From Planctomycetaceae bacterium (GTDB lineage: Bacteria; Planctomycetota; Planctomycetia; Planctomycetales; Planctomycetaceae), in assembly GCA_020426065.1 (NCBI GenBank), contig JAGQQT010000163.1, forward strand, positions 1 to 8,127: a DNA stretch of 8,127 nt. The letters run 5' to 3'. Of the stretch, positions 1-6,380 are shown in pieces. The notes beneath the pieces were generated by a model. That model did not search any database. It saw nothing but the letters and a program-made list of their open reading frames with translations, and had not been told where the DNA came from. Both the position numbers and the translations under genes were made by a program. Within the stretch, counting starts at the first letter, position 1; each line of letters starts with the position of its first letter.

Positions 1-41
1 CTCTGCTTTTACCGATACTTCAGAGTTCCAGTCTGGTTTAA
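1..41 (+). CDS. gspF: C-terminal end of probable GspF (type II secretion inner-membrane platform protein), partial
   Basis: Only the last 12 codons are present, read from base 3 to a TAA at 39-41, giving LLLPILQSSSLV. GspF/PilC proteins typically end just after a last transmembrane helix with a Leu-Pro-Ile/Met motif followed by a short polar tail ending in hydrophobic residues, and this fits. Position supports it too: gspF commonly lies directly before gspG, which starts 99 bases downstream. GspF is the polytopic inner-membrane protein that links the GspE ATPase to pseudopilus assembly. The tail is too short to prove homology. Another frame (from base 2) also stays open to a TAA at 56-58 but gives no recognisable ending. 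Confidence 0.55.
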   Translation, partial: LLLPILQSSSLV

Positions 42-140
42 TCATTGTCAGCCGGTAAAATGGAAAGCCTTCGGCCAAATACGGTGGCTGCCCTGTTTGG
101 CCCCATTCCTCGCGAATCCCCAACTGAACGAGAGTTACCC

Positions 141-599
141 ATGCAACGTCCCGCCTTATCCAACAAACAATCCCGCACCCGCCGTCGCGGTTTTACCCTG
201 CTGGAATTGTTAATTGTTCTGGCCATCCTGGGTGTGATCGCCGCCATGGTGGTTCCCAACCTGCTGGGAAGCCAGAAAAAAGCGAATATCCAGGCCACCG
301 AAGCCAGTATTCATGGCCTCGAGCAGGCTCTGAAGCTGTATGCCGTTTCCAATGGGGGTGAATATCCCAGCGGGGGAACGGATGTGTACGAACTGCTGAT
401 GGCCAACAAAGACGCCGAAGGGAACTCTGTGGAGCCCCTGCTCTCGGAAGTCCCCAAGGATGCCTGGGGTCAGGAACTGAATTACGAATATCCCAGCACC
501 AAGCATGAGAGTGGCACACCAGCGATCTGGTCAGCTGGTCCCAACAAGTCTGATGAACAGGGAAGTGGCGACGACATCTCGAACTGGACTCAAAGCTAA
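141..599 (+). CDS. gspG: Type II secretion system major pseudopilin GspG
   Basis: This 152-residue protein is the major subunit of the periplasmic pseudopilus, the piston-like fibre that pushes folded substrates through the outer-membrane secretin. The leader is 17 residues, very basic (RTRRRG) and ends in Gly17; the mature protein starts FTLLE, with Glu at +5, followed by a hydrophobic helix to about residue 38. Prepilin peptidase should cut after Gly17 and methylate Phe18. The rest follows the GspG plan: an Ala/Lys-rich helix, a tyrosine-proline (EYP) segment, VPKDAWG around residues 110-116, and an acidic C-terminal loop (GSGDDISNW) matching the calcium-binding end of the family. The mature length of 135 is normal. 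The ATG at 141 is preferred over in-frame TTG 45 and ATG 60, because those would lengthen the leader by about 30 residues. No strong Shine-Dalgarno is seen before it. gspH starts 29 bases after the stop. Confidence 0.93.
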   Translation: MQRPALSNKQSRTRRRGFTLLELLIVLAILGVIAAMVVPNLLGSQKKANIQATEASIHGLEQALKLYAVSNGGEYPSGGTDVYELLMANKDAEGNSVEPLLSEVPKDAWGQELNYEYPSTKHESGTPAIWSAGPNKSDEQGSGDDISNWTQS

Positions 600-628
600 G
601 CTTACACAAAACCGGAAAGCGGAAACTC

Positions 629-1249
629 ATGAGGGCGTCTACGATCATTCCTGATCCAGCCGCCCTCTTTTTTCATTGGTCGGCAGATCCAGGTTCTGCA
701 CATCGTTTCGGGAAGAGTTCCCACTCACGCCAATTCGGCTTCACACTGCTCGAACTGCTGCTCAGTATTGCCCTGCTGAGCATTCTGATTGCCATCTCGG
801 TCCCGACACTCGGTTCGCTGTTCGGCGAGCAGAATCGTCTCCAGGTGGTTGGCAAAATTGAGGAGTTTCTGGGGGATAAGCGTCGAGATGCCATTCAGTC
901 CGCTCAGCCCTGCTGGATTCGTTTTTCTGCAGATGACCGCTACCTGATTGCCGGACGATTGCACCAGCCAGCCTATTCCATGCTTACCCTGCCTGAGACA
1001 ATGCAGTTTGTCAGCGGGGAATTCGTCTATCGGCTCGAAAGCGAGCAGTTGGGTGAAATGGATGTGAGTGCTCTGGAAACGACCTGGTCAGCTGAGTACC
1101 TGTTTTATCCGGATGGAACCGCGACGGGAGCGGAGGTGATTCTGCGGGAAGATGAGGCCGATCGTTATCGAATCGGCATTGACTCGCTCAGCGGCACAAT
1201 CAAGATTCAACGGCTCGACTCCACTGCCGTTGCAGGAGGCATCCGATGA
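629..1249 (+). CDS. gspH: Type II secretion system minor pseudopilin GspH
   Basis: This 206-residue protein is a probable minor pseudopilin. In known systems GspH sits near the tip of the pseudopilus and joins the tip complex to the GspG shaft. The prepilin signal is complete: Gly37 is followed by FTLLELLLSIALL, with Glu at +5 and a hydrophobic helix to about residue 57. The C-terminal part is GspH/FimT-like, with FYPDG at 159-163, then alternating beta strands ending in a GTIKIQ strand. The 37-residue leader is unusually long and not very basic. No in-frame ATG, GTG or TTG lies between the ATG and the cleavage site, so the long leader seems real unless translation starts at a rarer codon. 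A purine-rich GGAAA just before the ATG may serve as ribosome binding site. The stop overlaps the gspI start (ATGA), which suggests coupled translation. Assignment to H rests on the fold pattern and gene order. Confidence 0.85.
   Translation: MRASTIIPDPAALFFHWSADPGSAHRFGKSSHSRQFGFTLLELLLSIALLSILIAISVPTLGSLFGEQNRLQVVGKIEEFLGDKRRDAIQSAQPCWIRFSADDRYLIAGRLHQPAYSMLTLPETMQFVSGEFVYRLESEQLGEMDVSALETTWSAEYLFYPDGTATGAEVILREDEADRYRIGIDSLSGTIKIQRLDSTAVAGGIR
1234..1239 (+). promoter_or_regulatory. Ribosome binding site for gspI
   Basis: A perfect AGGAGG lies inside the end of gspH, 6 bases before the gspI ATG at 1246. It fixes that start and, with the ATGA overlap, supports translational coupling of gspH and gspI. 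It is by far the strongest Shine-Dalgarno among the pseudopilin genes here. Confidence 0.85.
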
Positions 1250-1650
1250 AAACAGTTCGGAACGGTCTGTCTCTGCTGGAAGTGGTGGTCTCTCTTTCCA
1301 TTCTGGCCATCTCCGTGGCCATGCTGGGGCAACTCCTGGAATCTGCCAGGCAAGGGGCGATCCGTTCGGAACGGGAGCTGATGGCAATCACCCATGCTGA
1401 ATCGATTCTCGCCGAACTGGTTGCCGTCCAGTCCGCTCCTGTGGATGTGGCGGAAGAACCAATCGGTGAGGAGGAGGGCTGGACCTATTCGGTAATTTCA
1501 TCTGCATCGGAAACGGGCATGACCGGCCTGTTGAGTATCACGGTGCGGGTACAACATCGTTCCCTGAGTGAAAACGTCGATGCCGATGTGAGCCTGGTTC
1601 GCTGGATGTACCTGCCGGATGAAACCACCCTGACCGAGCCAACACCCTGA
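1246..1650 (+). CDS. gspI: Type II secretion system minor pseudopilin GspI
   Basis: This 134-residue protein is a probable minor pseudopilin that would form the pseudopilus tip with GspJ and GspK. The leader is only 7 residues (MKTVRNG); the mature part starts LSLLEVVVSLSIL with Glu at +5 and a hydrophobic helix to about residue 30. The next helix contains ERELMAITHAESILAEL, matching the GspI pattern in which a helix of small residues precedes a Leu-Ala-Glu motif. After it comes an acidic stretch, then an aromatic strand (GWTYSV) and a beta strand (ITVRVQ), as expected of a small pseudopilin domain. Length is normal for the family. The start is set by a strong AGGAGG and the overlap with gspH. 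The call as I rather than another minor pseudopilin depends partly on its place between H and J. Confidence 0.85.
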   Translation: MKTVRNGLSLLEVVVSLSILAISVAMLGQLLESARQGAIRSERELMAITHAESILAELVAVQSAPVDVAEEPIGEEEGWTYSVISSASETGMTGLLSITVRVQHRSLSENVDADVSLVRWMYLPDETTLTEPTP

Positions 1651-1682
1651 ACAGAAACTGAATGAGGACGAGGAAAGTGTGC

Positions 1683-1705
1683 CACTGCTGATTTGCCTGG
1701 CAGTG
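1683..1705. repeat. Inverted repeat in the gspI-gspJ gap
   Basis: CACTGC (1683-1688) pairs perfectly with GCAGTG (1700-1705) around an 11-base loop, followed by CTTTC. It is the only obvious structure in the 74-base gap between gspI and gspJ. The stem is short and the T-run weak, so it is not a convincing terminator. A transcript-processing or weak attenuation role is possible, and chance cannot be excluded. Confidence 0.35.
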
Positions 1706-1724
1706 CTTTCTGAAAATAAAAGTC

Positions 1725-2561
1725 ATGCGAGTCAGTCACTTCCAGCAATCTAGCAAAAAACGAGAGCCCCCTCAGGGGTTCACGCTGCTGGAGCTGGTCC
1801 TGGCAGCAGCGTTGTCCACACTGGTGCTGGCGGGGATCGGCACACTGATCTCCATTGTGTACCAGGTAGAACGGACTTCCCAGGAAACGCTGCAGTTGAC
1901 CGAAGCCGGTCGCAATCTGTTGCGTCAGCTGGAGTGGGATCTGCAATCGATCCCCGGGCAAATGCCGGCAGAAGAAGCAACGGGGTCTTCTCAATCAACT
2001 GCTATGACTCTGGCTTTGCAACCAGACATTCTGACATCAACCGTAGACACCACAGTTGAACAGCAGCCGGTCCTGTTTTACGGAACGGCAGTTTCCCTGG
2101 AGTTTCTGGCGGAACCGGCCACGCGGAGTGGAAATGAGATTTCATTTGAAGTTGAAATGGGCCTGGAAACCTTGTCCGGTCCAGTTCAGCAGAAATTGCT
2201 GATCTGGTCAACCACCGCCGATCTTCTCAGTGAACAGAGCGGCACCACCGTCAATACGGAAGATCTGATTGCCCGGGCGGAGGGAGCCGTTGATGCTTCT
2301 CTTAATATCACACAACTGCTGAGCGTGCTGACTTATCCAGAACTGGTGAGCCTGGAATTTGCCTACTTCGATGGTGTGGCCTGGTACGATGAGTGGGACA
2401 GCCTGGAAATGGGGGTACTCCCGGTTGCGGTGGAGGCAACTGTGATTCTGCAGAACCCGGAGCTTGAGGCTGCCCATCCAGCGGTTGTTCTGACCCGGAT
2501 TATCCAAATCCCCGCCAGCCGCTTCCAGGAACCGACGTCCGGGAGCCTCTCTGGTCTGTAA
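1725..2561 (+). CDS. gspJ: Type II secretion system minor pseudopilin GspJ
   Basis: This 278-residue protein is a probable minor pseudopilin of the pseudopilus tip complex (I-J-K in characterised systems). The 18-residue leader is basic (KKREPPQG); cleavage after Gly18 exposes FTLLELVLAAALSTLVLAGIG with Glu at +5. A helix follows with a Leu-Arg-Gln-Leu, Trp-Asp-Leu pattern (residues 67-74), the usual GspJ region before the globular domain. The C-terminal part carries the family's most telling pattern: a FAYFDG strand, WYDEW at 220-224, then LPVAVE at 232-237. At 278 residues it is longer than the roughly 200 usual for GspJ, with extra sequence in the middle (about 80-195). No Shine-Dalgarno is obvious before the ATG, and 74 bases separate it from gspI. 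No gspK follows, although gspJ and gspK are usually adjacent. Confidence 0.88.
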   Translation: MRVSHFQQSSKKREPPQGFTLLELVLAAALSTLVLAGIGTLISIVYQVERTSQETLQLTEAGRNLLRQLEWDLQSIPGQMPAEEATGSSQSTAMTLALQPDILTSTVDTTVEQQPVLFYGTAVSLEFLAEPATRSGNEISFEVEMGLETLSGPVQQKLLIWSTTADLLSEQSGTTVNTEDLIARAEGAVDASLNITQLLSVLTYPELVSLEFAYFDGVAWYDEWDSLEMGVLPVAVEATVILQNPELEAAHPAVVLTRIIQIPASRFQEPTSGSLSGL

Positions 2562-2606
2562 TTCAGTAGGACCGCGAGAACATATTTCGCAGCCGTGAGT
2601 TGCTTC

Positions 2607-2632
2607 CGAAAACTCGGCTTGCTCCGTTTTCG
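2607..2632. repeat. Inverted repeat CGAAAAC / GTTTTCG downstream of gspJ
   Basis: CGAAAAC (2607-2613) and GTTTTCG (2626-2632) form a 7-base-pair stem around a 12-base loop. A competing pairing, ACTCG (2612-2616) with CGAGT (2631-2635), overlaps it, so the region could adopt two alternative folds. It lies 46 bases after the gspJ stop. There is no T-run after it. Confidence 0.45.
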
Positions 2633-2653
2633 AGTCCTGTCGTAAACTGGGCT

Positions 2654-2673
2654 CACGTGCCGGGGGGCACGTG
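2654..2673. repeat. Strong GC-rich hairpin downstream of gspJ
   Basis: CACGTGCC (2654-2661) pairs perfectly with GGCACGTG (2666-2673) around a GGGG loop: 8 pairs, mostly GC. Its place 93 bases after the gspJ stop suggests a transcript-end or 3'-stabilising structure. No T-tract follows on either strand, so it is not a canonical intrinsic terminator. Each arm also contains CACGTG, itself a palindrome that could be a protein site. Confidence 0.55.
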
Positions 2674-2857
2674 CTGAACAGGGACCAATCATTGCCTGGA
2701 TGGCAGTGAGATCGTGAGAATCAGGGCTCGAAACTCACGGACCAGAACAGAACAGGCGAAAATCTCAGTTCGAACTGTTGGCATTCCATTCATGTCCGGT
2801 TAACCCGGCTGGGGAACTGCTTTCGAATGAGAAAACAGTAAATTGAATCGCCAGGTC

Positions 2858-2862
2858 AGGGA
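2858..2862 (+). promoter_or_regulatory. Ribosome binding site for the large ATPase gene
   Basis: AGGGA lies 8 bases before the ATG at 2871. This supports the chosen start, which places the Walker A loop at residues 31-39, the normal distance for SMC/Rad50-like ATPases. Confidence 0.6.
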
Positions 2863-2870
2863 AGATACTC

Positions 2871-5800
2871 ATGCGATTGAAACGGATTTCGATCACTCGT
2901 CCAGGAACACGTTTTGCCGTGGACCTGTCTCATTTCCAGAGTGGTTTCAACGTGGTGTACGGCACCAATGGAACCGGGAAAAGCACTACCTGGAACTTTC
3001 TCCGGGAAACCATGTTCAATACCCGGGAACGTCGGCATGCGGCAGATGCAACCACCGGTTTTGTGGATCTGCAGAGCAGCGATGATGAAGTGCGACTGCG
3101 CTGGAATGATGCCCACAATGTCGAGTACTCGGAACTGATCATCAACTCCGGCAAGCAGAAAGTACGGGAATCTGCCGACAAGGAAATCCATCGGTTTCGG
3201 GATCACTGTTTCCGGCAGTTATTCTTCTCATGTCTGCGTGATCAGGCAGACTTTCATGATCTGCTCGAGTCTGTCCGACGGGATGGCATTTCCCTCGACT
3301 CCCAGTCCCTGATGACTCGGGACGGAAAATGGACACTGAAAAACCGACTCTGCCCTCAGGATCGATCCTTCGAACTTCAGCAGGCTGAAACGCGATTGCG
3401 GGAATTACGTCAGGAACTGACAGCCCGGGAACTGGAGCAGCGTCATAGCCTGGAGAAGGATCAGACGCGTAGAGCACAATTGACCCGGGAACTGGATTTG
3501 TGCCGGCAGTCAATCCGGGATGACCAGGAAGCTCTCGTGCGGATTCAGCAGGAACTGAATGCGCGGGAAGAAGAACAGGCCCTGTTCTCGGAGCGGAACT
3601 GTCAGCGGACCCAGCTGCAACTGGAACAGTGGCGCAGCGAACTGGATTCCTGGCTGGCCGCTTCTGAAAAGCGCCTGCGTGCTGAATATGTGAAAGCCGA
3701 TCTGGATGAAGAAATCCAGCAGCTGCGACTGGCAGGCCAGAACACCGTCACACCCGACTGGAGACACTTTGAATCGTCTCTGGTGGATTCCGTCAAAGCA
3801 GGAGTGCATGAGCTGCTGCAGCATTCCGAACCCTGCACAGAATGCGGGCGATATCATCTGGATCAGTGCGATCCCCGCTGGAGCATGATTCAGGAGCGGG
3901 TCCGCGAACATTCCCTGAATCTGCACAACTGGGCCGATGAGCATTGTCTGACTCATTGCCGATGCGAGCTGGATCAGGAAGTGAAAGCGCTCGAGCAGAA
4001 ACGGGCCGCAGTGGTAGCATGGATCGCCACTCTGACGGAACGGATTGACAGCCTCCCCAAGCCGGAACAGTGGAGTCAATGGACAGCAGATTGCCAGGGA
4101 ACCGGAGGCTGGTGCGGCTGCCATGCTCACGATGCGTTGCGAGCGGAACTCAGTTCACGGGCTCATCGGGTTCTGCCGACAGAGCAGCTGGCAGAGTTTC
4201 TGAAGATGCTCGAAGGCCGATTTACCCGCAAGGTGGACACCACCCTGATTGCCCAGCTGCGTCTGCGTCAGAAGGAATTACTGCAGAAAAAAACAGCTAC
4301 CGAACAGGAAGTCCAACGCCTGACTGCATTACTGCATGAGCTGGCTGCTCCGGAAGCCTTGCAGCTCACCAGTCAGGAGGATTCCCTGCTGGCAGCCATT
4401 GCCGAAATGGAAACTCGCGTGAAAGATCTGCACCGGATGGCTCCGGGCATGACCACCGTGGAAGAAGTTCTGGAGCGGCTCAACGAGCTCAAACAGCTCG
4501 ATATGATTTCGCCACTGTTGACGGAAGTTTCCCGGCATTTGTGTTCTCACAGTGACGCCAAATGGCGGGCGATCCGGGTGAATTCGGACAATCGGAAACT
4601 GGAAGCCCTCTCCTCCGATGCGATCTGGCATCCCTGGGAAAGCCTCAGTTGTGGAACCCAGCAGTTTGTCTCAACGATGCTCCGACTGGGAATCGCCCGG
4701 GAATATCGGGCACGTGGGATTGAATTCCCAATTCTCCTGGACGATGTGCTGGCGGATCACGATTACGATCAGCAGCAGTCAGCCATCCAGATCCTCAGCC
4801 ACTACGCAGAGGAAGGTCAGCAGATCATCTACCTGACCTGTCATCAGCATATTGCCAACAGCTGTGCCGCTCATGGCGCCCATGTGCTGCAGATTTTCAA
4901 ATCGGGTGAACCGAAGTTTCGAATTTCTGCAGAAGCCTCCACCTGCAGCCGCAGAGAAACTGCTCTGAAGGTCAGCAGCCAGCCCCCGATCATCACCGAA
5001 ACAGTCAGAGAGTCTGCTCCACTTCTGCTGGAAACCAGTTCCGCAAAATATCCCCTCGAACCAGGTGATCCGATCTCGCGTTTGAAAACGATCGGTACCA
5101 AAAAGCTGCTGCGTCTGCAGTCGGCCGGGATTGAAACGATTGATGACCTGATTCAGTTACGGATCACTTCCGAACGGACATTGAAAAAGCTGGGCGTTTC
5201 GACAGATCGTATGCAGCGCTGGCAGTCGACAGCCCGGCTGTTGTGCTGTGTCCCGGGGCTCCGATTTTCGGAAGCACGCCTCCTGGCAGCCTGCGGCGTT
5301 CAGGATGCAGAAAGTCTGGCACAACTGGAAGAGGGAGAGCTGCAGAGGAAACTGGAATCACTCCGCACCAGCGAGGCGAAATCGTTTAAATCTCTGCGGA
5401 CACACTCCTGTGGTCTGGATGAGATTCGCAGCTGGCAGCGGTCCGCACGGAATCGTCGACAGTATCCGCTTTCAGGTGAGCGTGAACGCTCACGCCGCAA
5501 ACGTCGTCTCCGGACGGGGGAACGGCTGCGGAACCGGCAATCACGCCAGCTTTCCCAGCATACCCGCAGGGAACGATCTGCCAGCGACTACGCTCGACAA
5601 CAACAGGCCACCCGAAATCTGCTGTCGAGTCGGGAGCCTGATCAGCGGGTTCTCTCCGTAGAACAGACGGAGTCTGCTGATTCGCGGGAACTGCGGCATT
5701 TCCTGTCCATGGAAAGTCCGATTGTGGAAGCTCCTTCCATTGGCCCGAAAACTGCCAAACGGTTTCACAAAATTGGTATCAAAACCGTGCGTCAGTTCCT

Positions 5801-6128
5801 GAATGCCGATCCTGACCAGATGGCTGAGAAGATCAATGCCCGGCATATTCCCGCTCAAACGCTGCGGGAATGGCAGGCTCAGGCCCGGTTGATGTGCTGT
5901 GTCCCGGAAGTCCGCGGGCACGATGTCCAAATTCTGGTGGCCTGTGGTATTGATGATGTCCCGAAGCTGGCACGGCATCGGGCGGACGATCTGCTGGAGC
6001 TGGTCCTGCCGTTTGCCAATACGACATTGGGCAAGAGGATCCTGCGTTCTGGCAAAACTCCCGATCTGGAAGAAGTGCAGAACTGGATTGCCTGGTCACA
6101 GCAGTCACGACGGCTGGACGCCGCGTGA
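2871..6128 (+). CDS. SMC/Rad50/YhaN-like ATPase with cysteine-rich coiled-coil apex and two C-terminal DUF4332-like domains
   Basis: This is a 1085-residue cytosolic protein. The N-terminal ATPase half has Walker A GTNGTGKST at 31-39. A coiled coil runs from about 166 to 290. A segment at about 320-420 holds nine cysteines in three groups: 322/325/333, 359/363/365 and 408/415/417, the last followed by His418 and His420. A second helical arm runs from about 463 to 523. The C-terminal ATPase half has signature LSCGTQQ at 592-598, Walker B ILLDDVLADHD with Asp624-Asp625, and H-loop TCH ending in His658. The LSxGTxxQ and LLDD patterns fit the YhaN/RecF-like branch of ABC-type ATPases. Residues about 733-863 and 949-1085 are two diverged copies of a DUF4332-like helix-hairpin-helix module (IGTKKLLRLQSAGIETIDDL and SIGPKTAKRFHKIGIKTVRQF), each with a CCVP motif, joined by an Arg-rich linker (864-948). 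The inferred role is ATP-driven DNA binding or processing, as in Rad50 and SMC relatives; the exact function is unknown. It appears monocistronic, with no nuclease partner visible. Confidence 0.85.
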   Translation: MRLKRISITRPGTRFAVDLSHFQSGFNVVYGTNGTGKSTTWNFLRETMFNTRERRHAADATTGFVDLQSSDDEVRLRWNDAHNVEYSELIINSGKQKVRESADKEIHRFRDHCFRQLFFSCLRDQADFHDLLESVRRDGISLDSQSLMTRDGKWTLKNRLCPQDRSFELQQAETRLRELRQELTARELEQRHSLEKDQTRRAQLTRELDLCRQSIRDDQEALVRIQQELNAREEEQALFSERNCQRTQLQLEQWRSELDSWLAASEKRLRAEYVKADLDEEIQQLRLAGQNTVTPDWRHFESSLVDSVKAGVHELLQHSEPCTECGRYHLDQCDPRWSMIQERVREHSLNLHNWADEHCLTHCRCELDQEVKALEQKRAAVVAWIATLTERIDSLPKPEQWSQWTADCQGTGGWCGCHAHDALRAELSSRAHRVLPTEQLAEFLKMLEGRFTRKVDTTLIAQLRLRQKELLQKKTATEQEVQRLTALLHELAAPEALQLTSQEDSLLAAIAEMETRVKDLHRMAPGMTTVEEVLERLNELKQLDMISPLLTEVSRHLCSHSDAKWRAIRVNSDNRKLEALSSDAIWHPWESLSCGTQQFVSTMLRLGIAREYRARGIEFPILLDDVLADHDYDQQQSAIQILSHYAEEGQQIIYLTCHQHIANSCAAHGAHVLQIFKSGEPKFRISAEASTCSRRETALKVSSQPPIITETVRESAPLLLETSSAKYPLEPGDPISRLKTIGTKKLLRLQSAGIETIDDLIQLRITSERTLKKLGVSTDRMQRWQSTARLLCCVPGLRFSEARLLAACGVQDAESLAQLEEGELQRKLESLRTSEAKSFKSLRTHSCGLDEIRSWQRSARNRRQYPLSGERERSRRKRRLRTGERLRNRQSRQLSQHTRRERSASDYARQQQATRNLLSSREPDQRVLSVEQTESADSRELRHFLSMESPIVEAPSIGPKTAKRFHKIGIKTVRQFLNADPDQMAEKINARHIPAQTLREWQAQARLMCCVPEVRGHDVQILVACGIDDVPKLARHRADDLLELVLPFANTTLGKRILRSGKTPDLEEVQNWIAWSQQSRRLDAA
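5476..5493. repeat. Perfect inverted repeat within the ATPase linker coding region
   Basis: GTGAGCG (5476-5482) and CGCTCAC (5487-5493) form a 7-pair stem with a TGAA loop. It falls in the codons for the Arg-rich linker between the two DUF4332-like copies. It may be a by-product of arginine and serine codons, or a trace of how the linker was inserted. Confidence 0.4.
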
Positions 6129-6149
6129 TGAACGCGAAGCGGAGAGCGA

Positions 6150-6380
6150 TCAGTCCTCGGAAGAGGACTCTTCGCTGGAGGCGCCGCGATTGGCCAGATC
6201 CTCAACAGCTTTGATCCGATTCTGGATCTTCACGCACTCGGCGTTCAAAGCTCTCCAGCGCGGATTCTTCTTGAGATCCTTGCCGGTGGTTCCTGATTTT
6301 GCGAGTTCCTTCTCCCAAAGATCGCGCGATTTCTCAGCAATTTTGAGACTGCGGGACAATCGATCTTCTTTCAGAGGCAT
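6150..6380 (-). CDS. Small conserved-looking coiled-coil protein, function unknown
   Basis: This is a 76-residue hydrophilic protein with no signal peptide or membrane segment. Residues 1-65 are helical and charged, with heptad-like spacing (LSRSLKIAEKSRDLWEKEL, then ALNAECVKIQNRIKAVEDL). A Gly-rich turn and a basic KDLKKNPRWR stretch interrupt them, which suggests a short helical hairpin. The tail is a run of Ser and acidic residues (SSEESSSED). I do not recognise a named family. The ATG at 6380 is preferred; an in-frame TTG at 6434 would add 18 hydrophobic residues that do not look like a proper signal peptide. No good Shine-Dalgarno precedes the ATG. The gene converges on the ATPase with 21 bases between the stops. 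Codon use and clear protein character argue that it is real. A role with the ATPase is speculative. Confidence 0.65.
   Translation of the reverse strand: MPLKEDRLSRSLKIAEKSRDLWEKELAKSGTTGKDLKKNPRWRALNAECVKIQNRIKAVEDLANRGASSEESSSED
6152..6169. terminator. Possible bidirectional hairpin between convergent genes
   Basis: AGTCCTC (6152-6158) pairs perfectly with GAGGACT (6163-6169) around a GGAA (GNRA-type) tetraloop. An outer AGCG (6145-6148) / CGCT (6173-6176) pairing can extend it. It lies 23 bases past the ATPase stop and inside the last codons of the minus-strand small gene. It is well placed to end or stabilise the ATPase transcript, but there is no T-run, so intrinsic termination is uncertain. 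Confidence 0.4.

Larger units (their letters stand above)
2562..2870. other. Intergenic region after gspJ, with inverted repeats; no gene seen
   Basis: These 309 bases lie between gspJ and the large ATPase gene. I see no open frame resembling GspK or anything else. They hold two inverted repeats (listed separately), which probably mark the end of the pseudopilin transcript. The AT-richer stretch just before 2860 could hold the ATPase promoter, but I cannot pick convincing -35 and -10 boxes. Confidence 0.6.

Noticed and set aside
45..140. N-terminal extension of GspG from TTG 45 or ATG 60
   Set aside because: It would give a leader of more than 40 residues; the ATG at 141 gives a normal 17-residue basic leader.
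193..648. 151-codon minus-strand open frame over gspG
   Set aside because: It is the antisense shadow of a clear GspG gene and has Cys/His/Trp-rich composition unlike a real protein.
2562..2870. Possible decayed gspK
   Set aside because: No prepilin signal (Gly then Phe-Thr-Leu-Leu-Glu type) and no GspK-like segment is seen in any frame.
3510..4130. 206-codon minus-strand open frame
   Set aside because: It is antisense to the ATPase coiled coil and cysteine segment, which carry clear protein-level patterns; the antisense product is unrecognisable.
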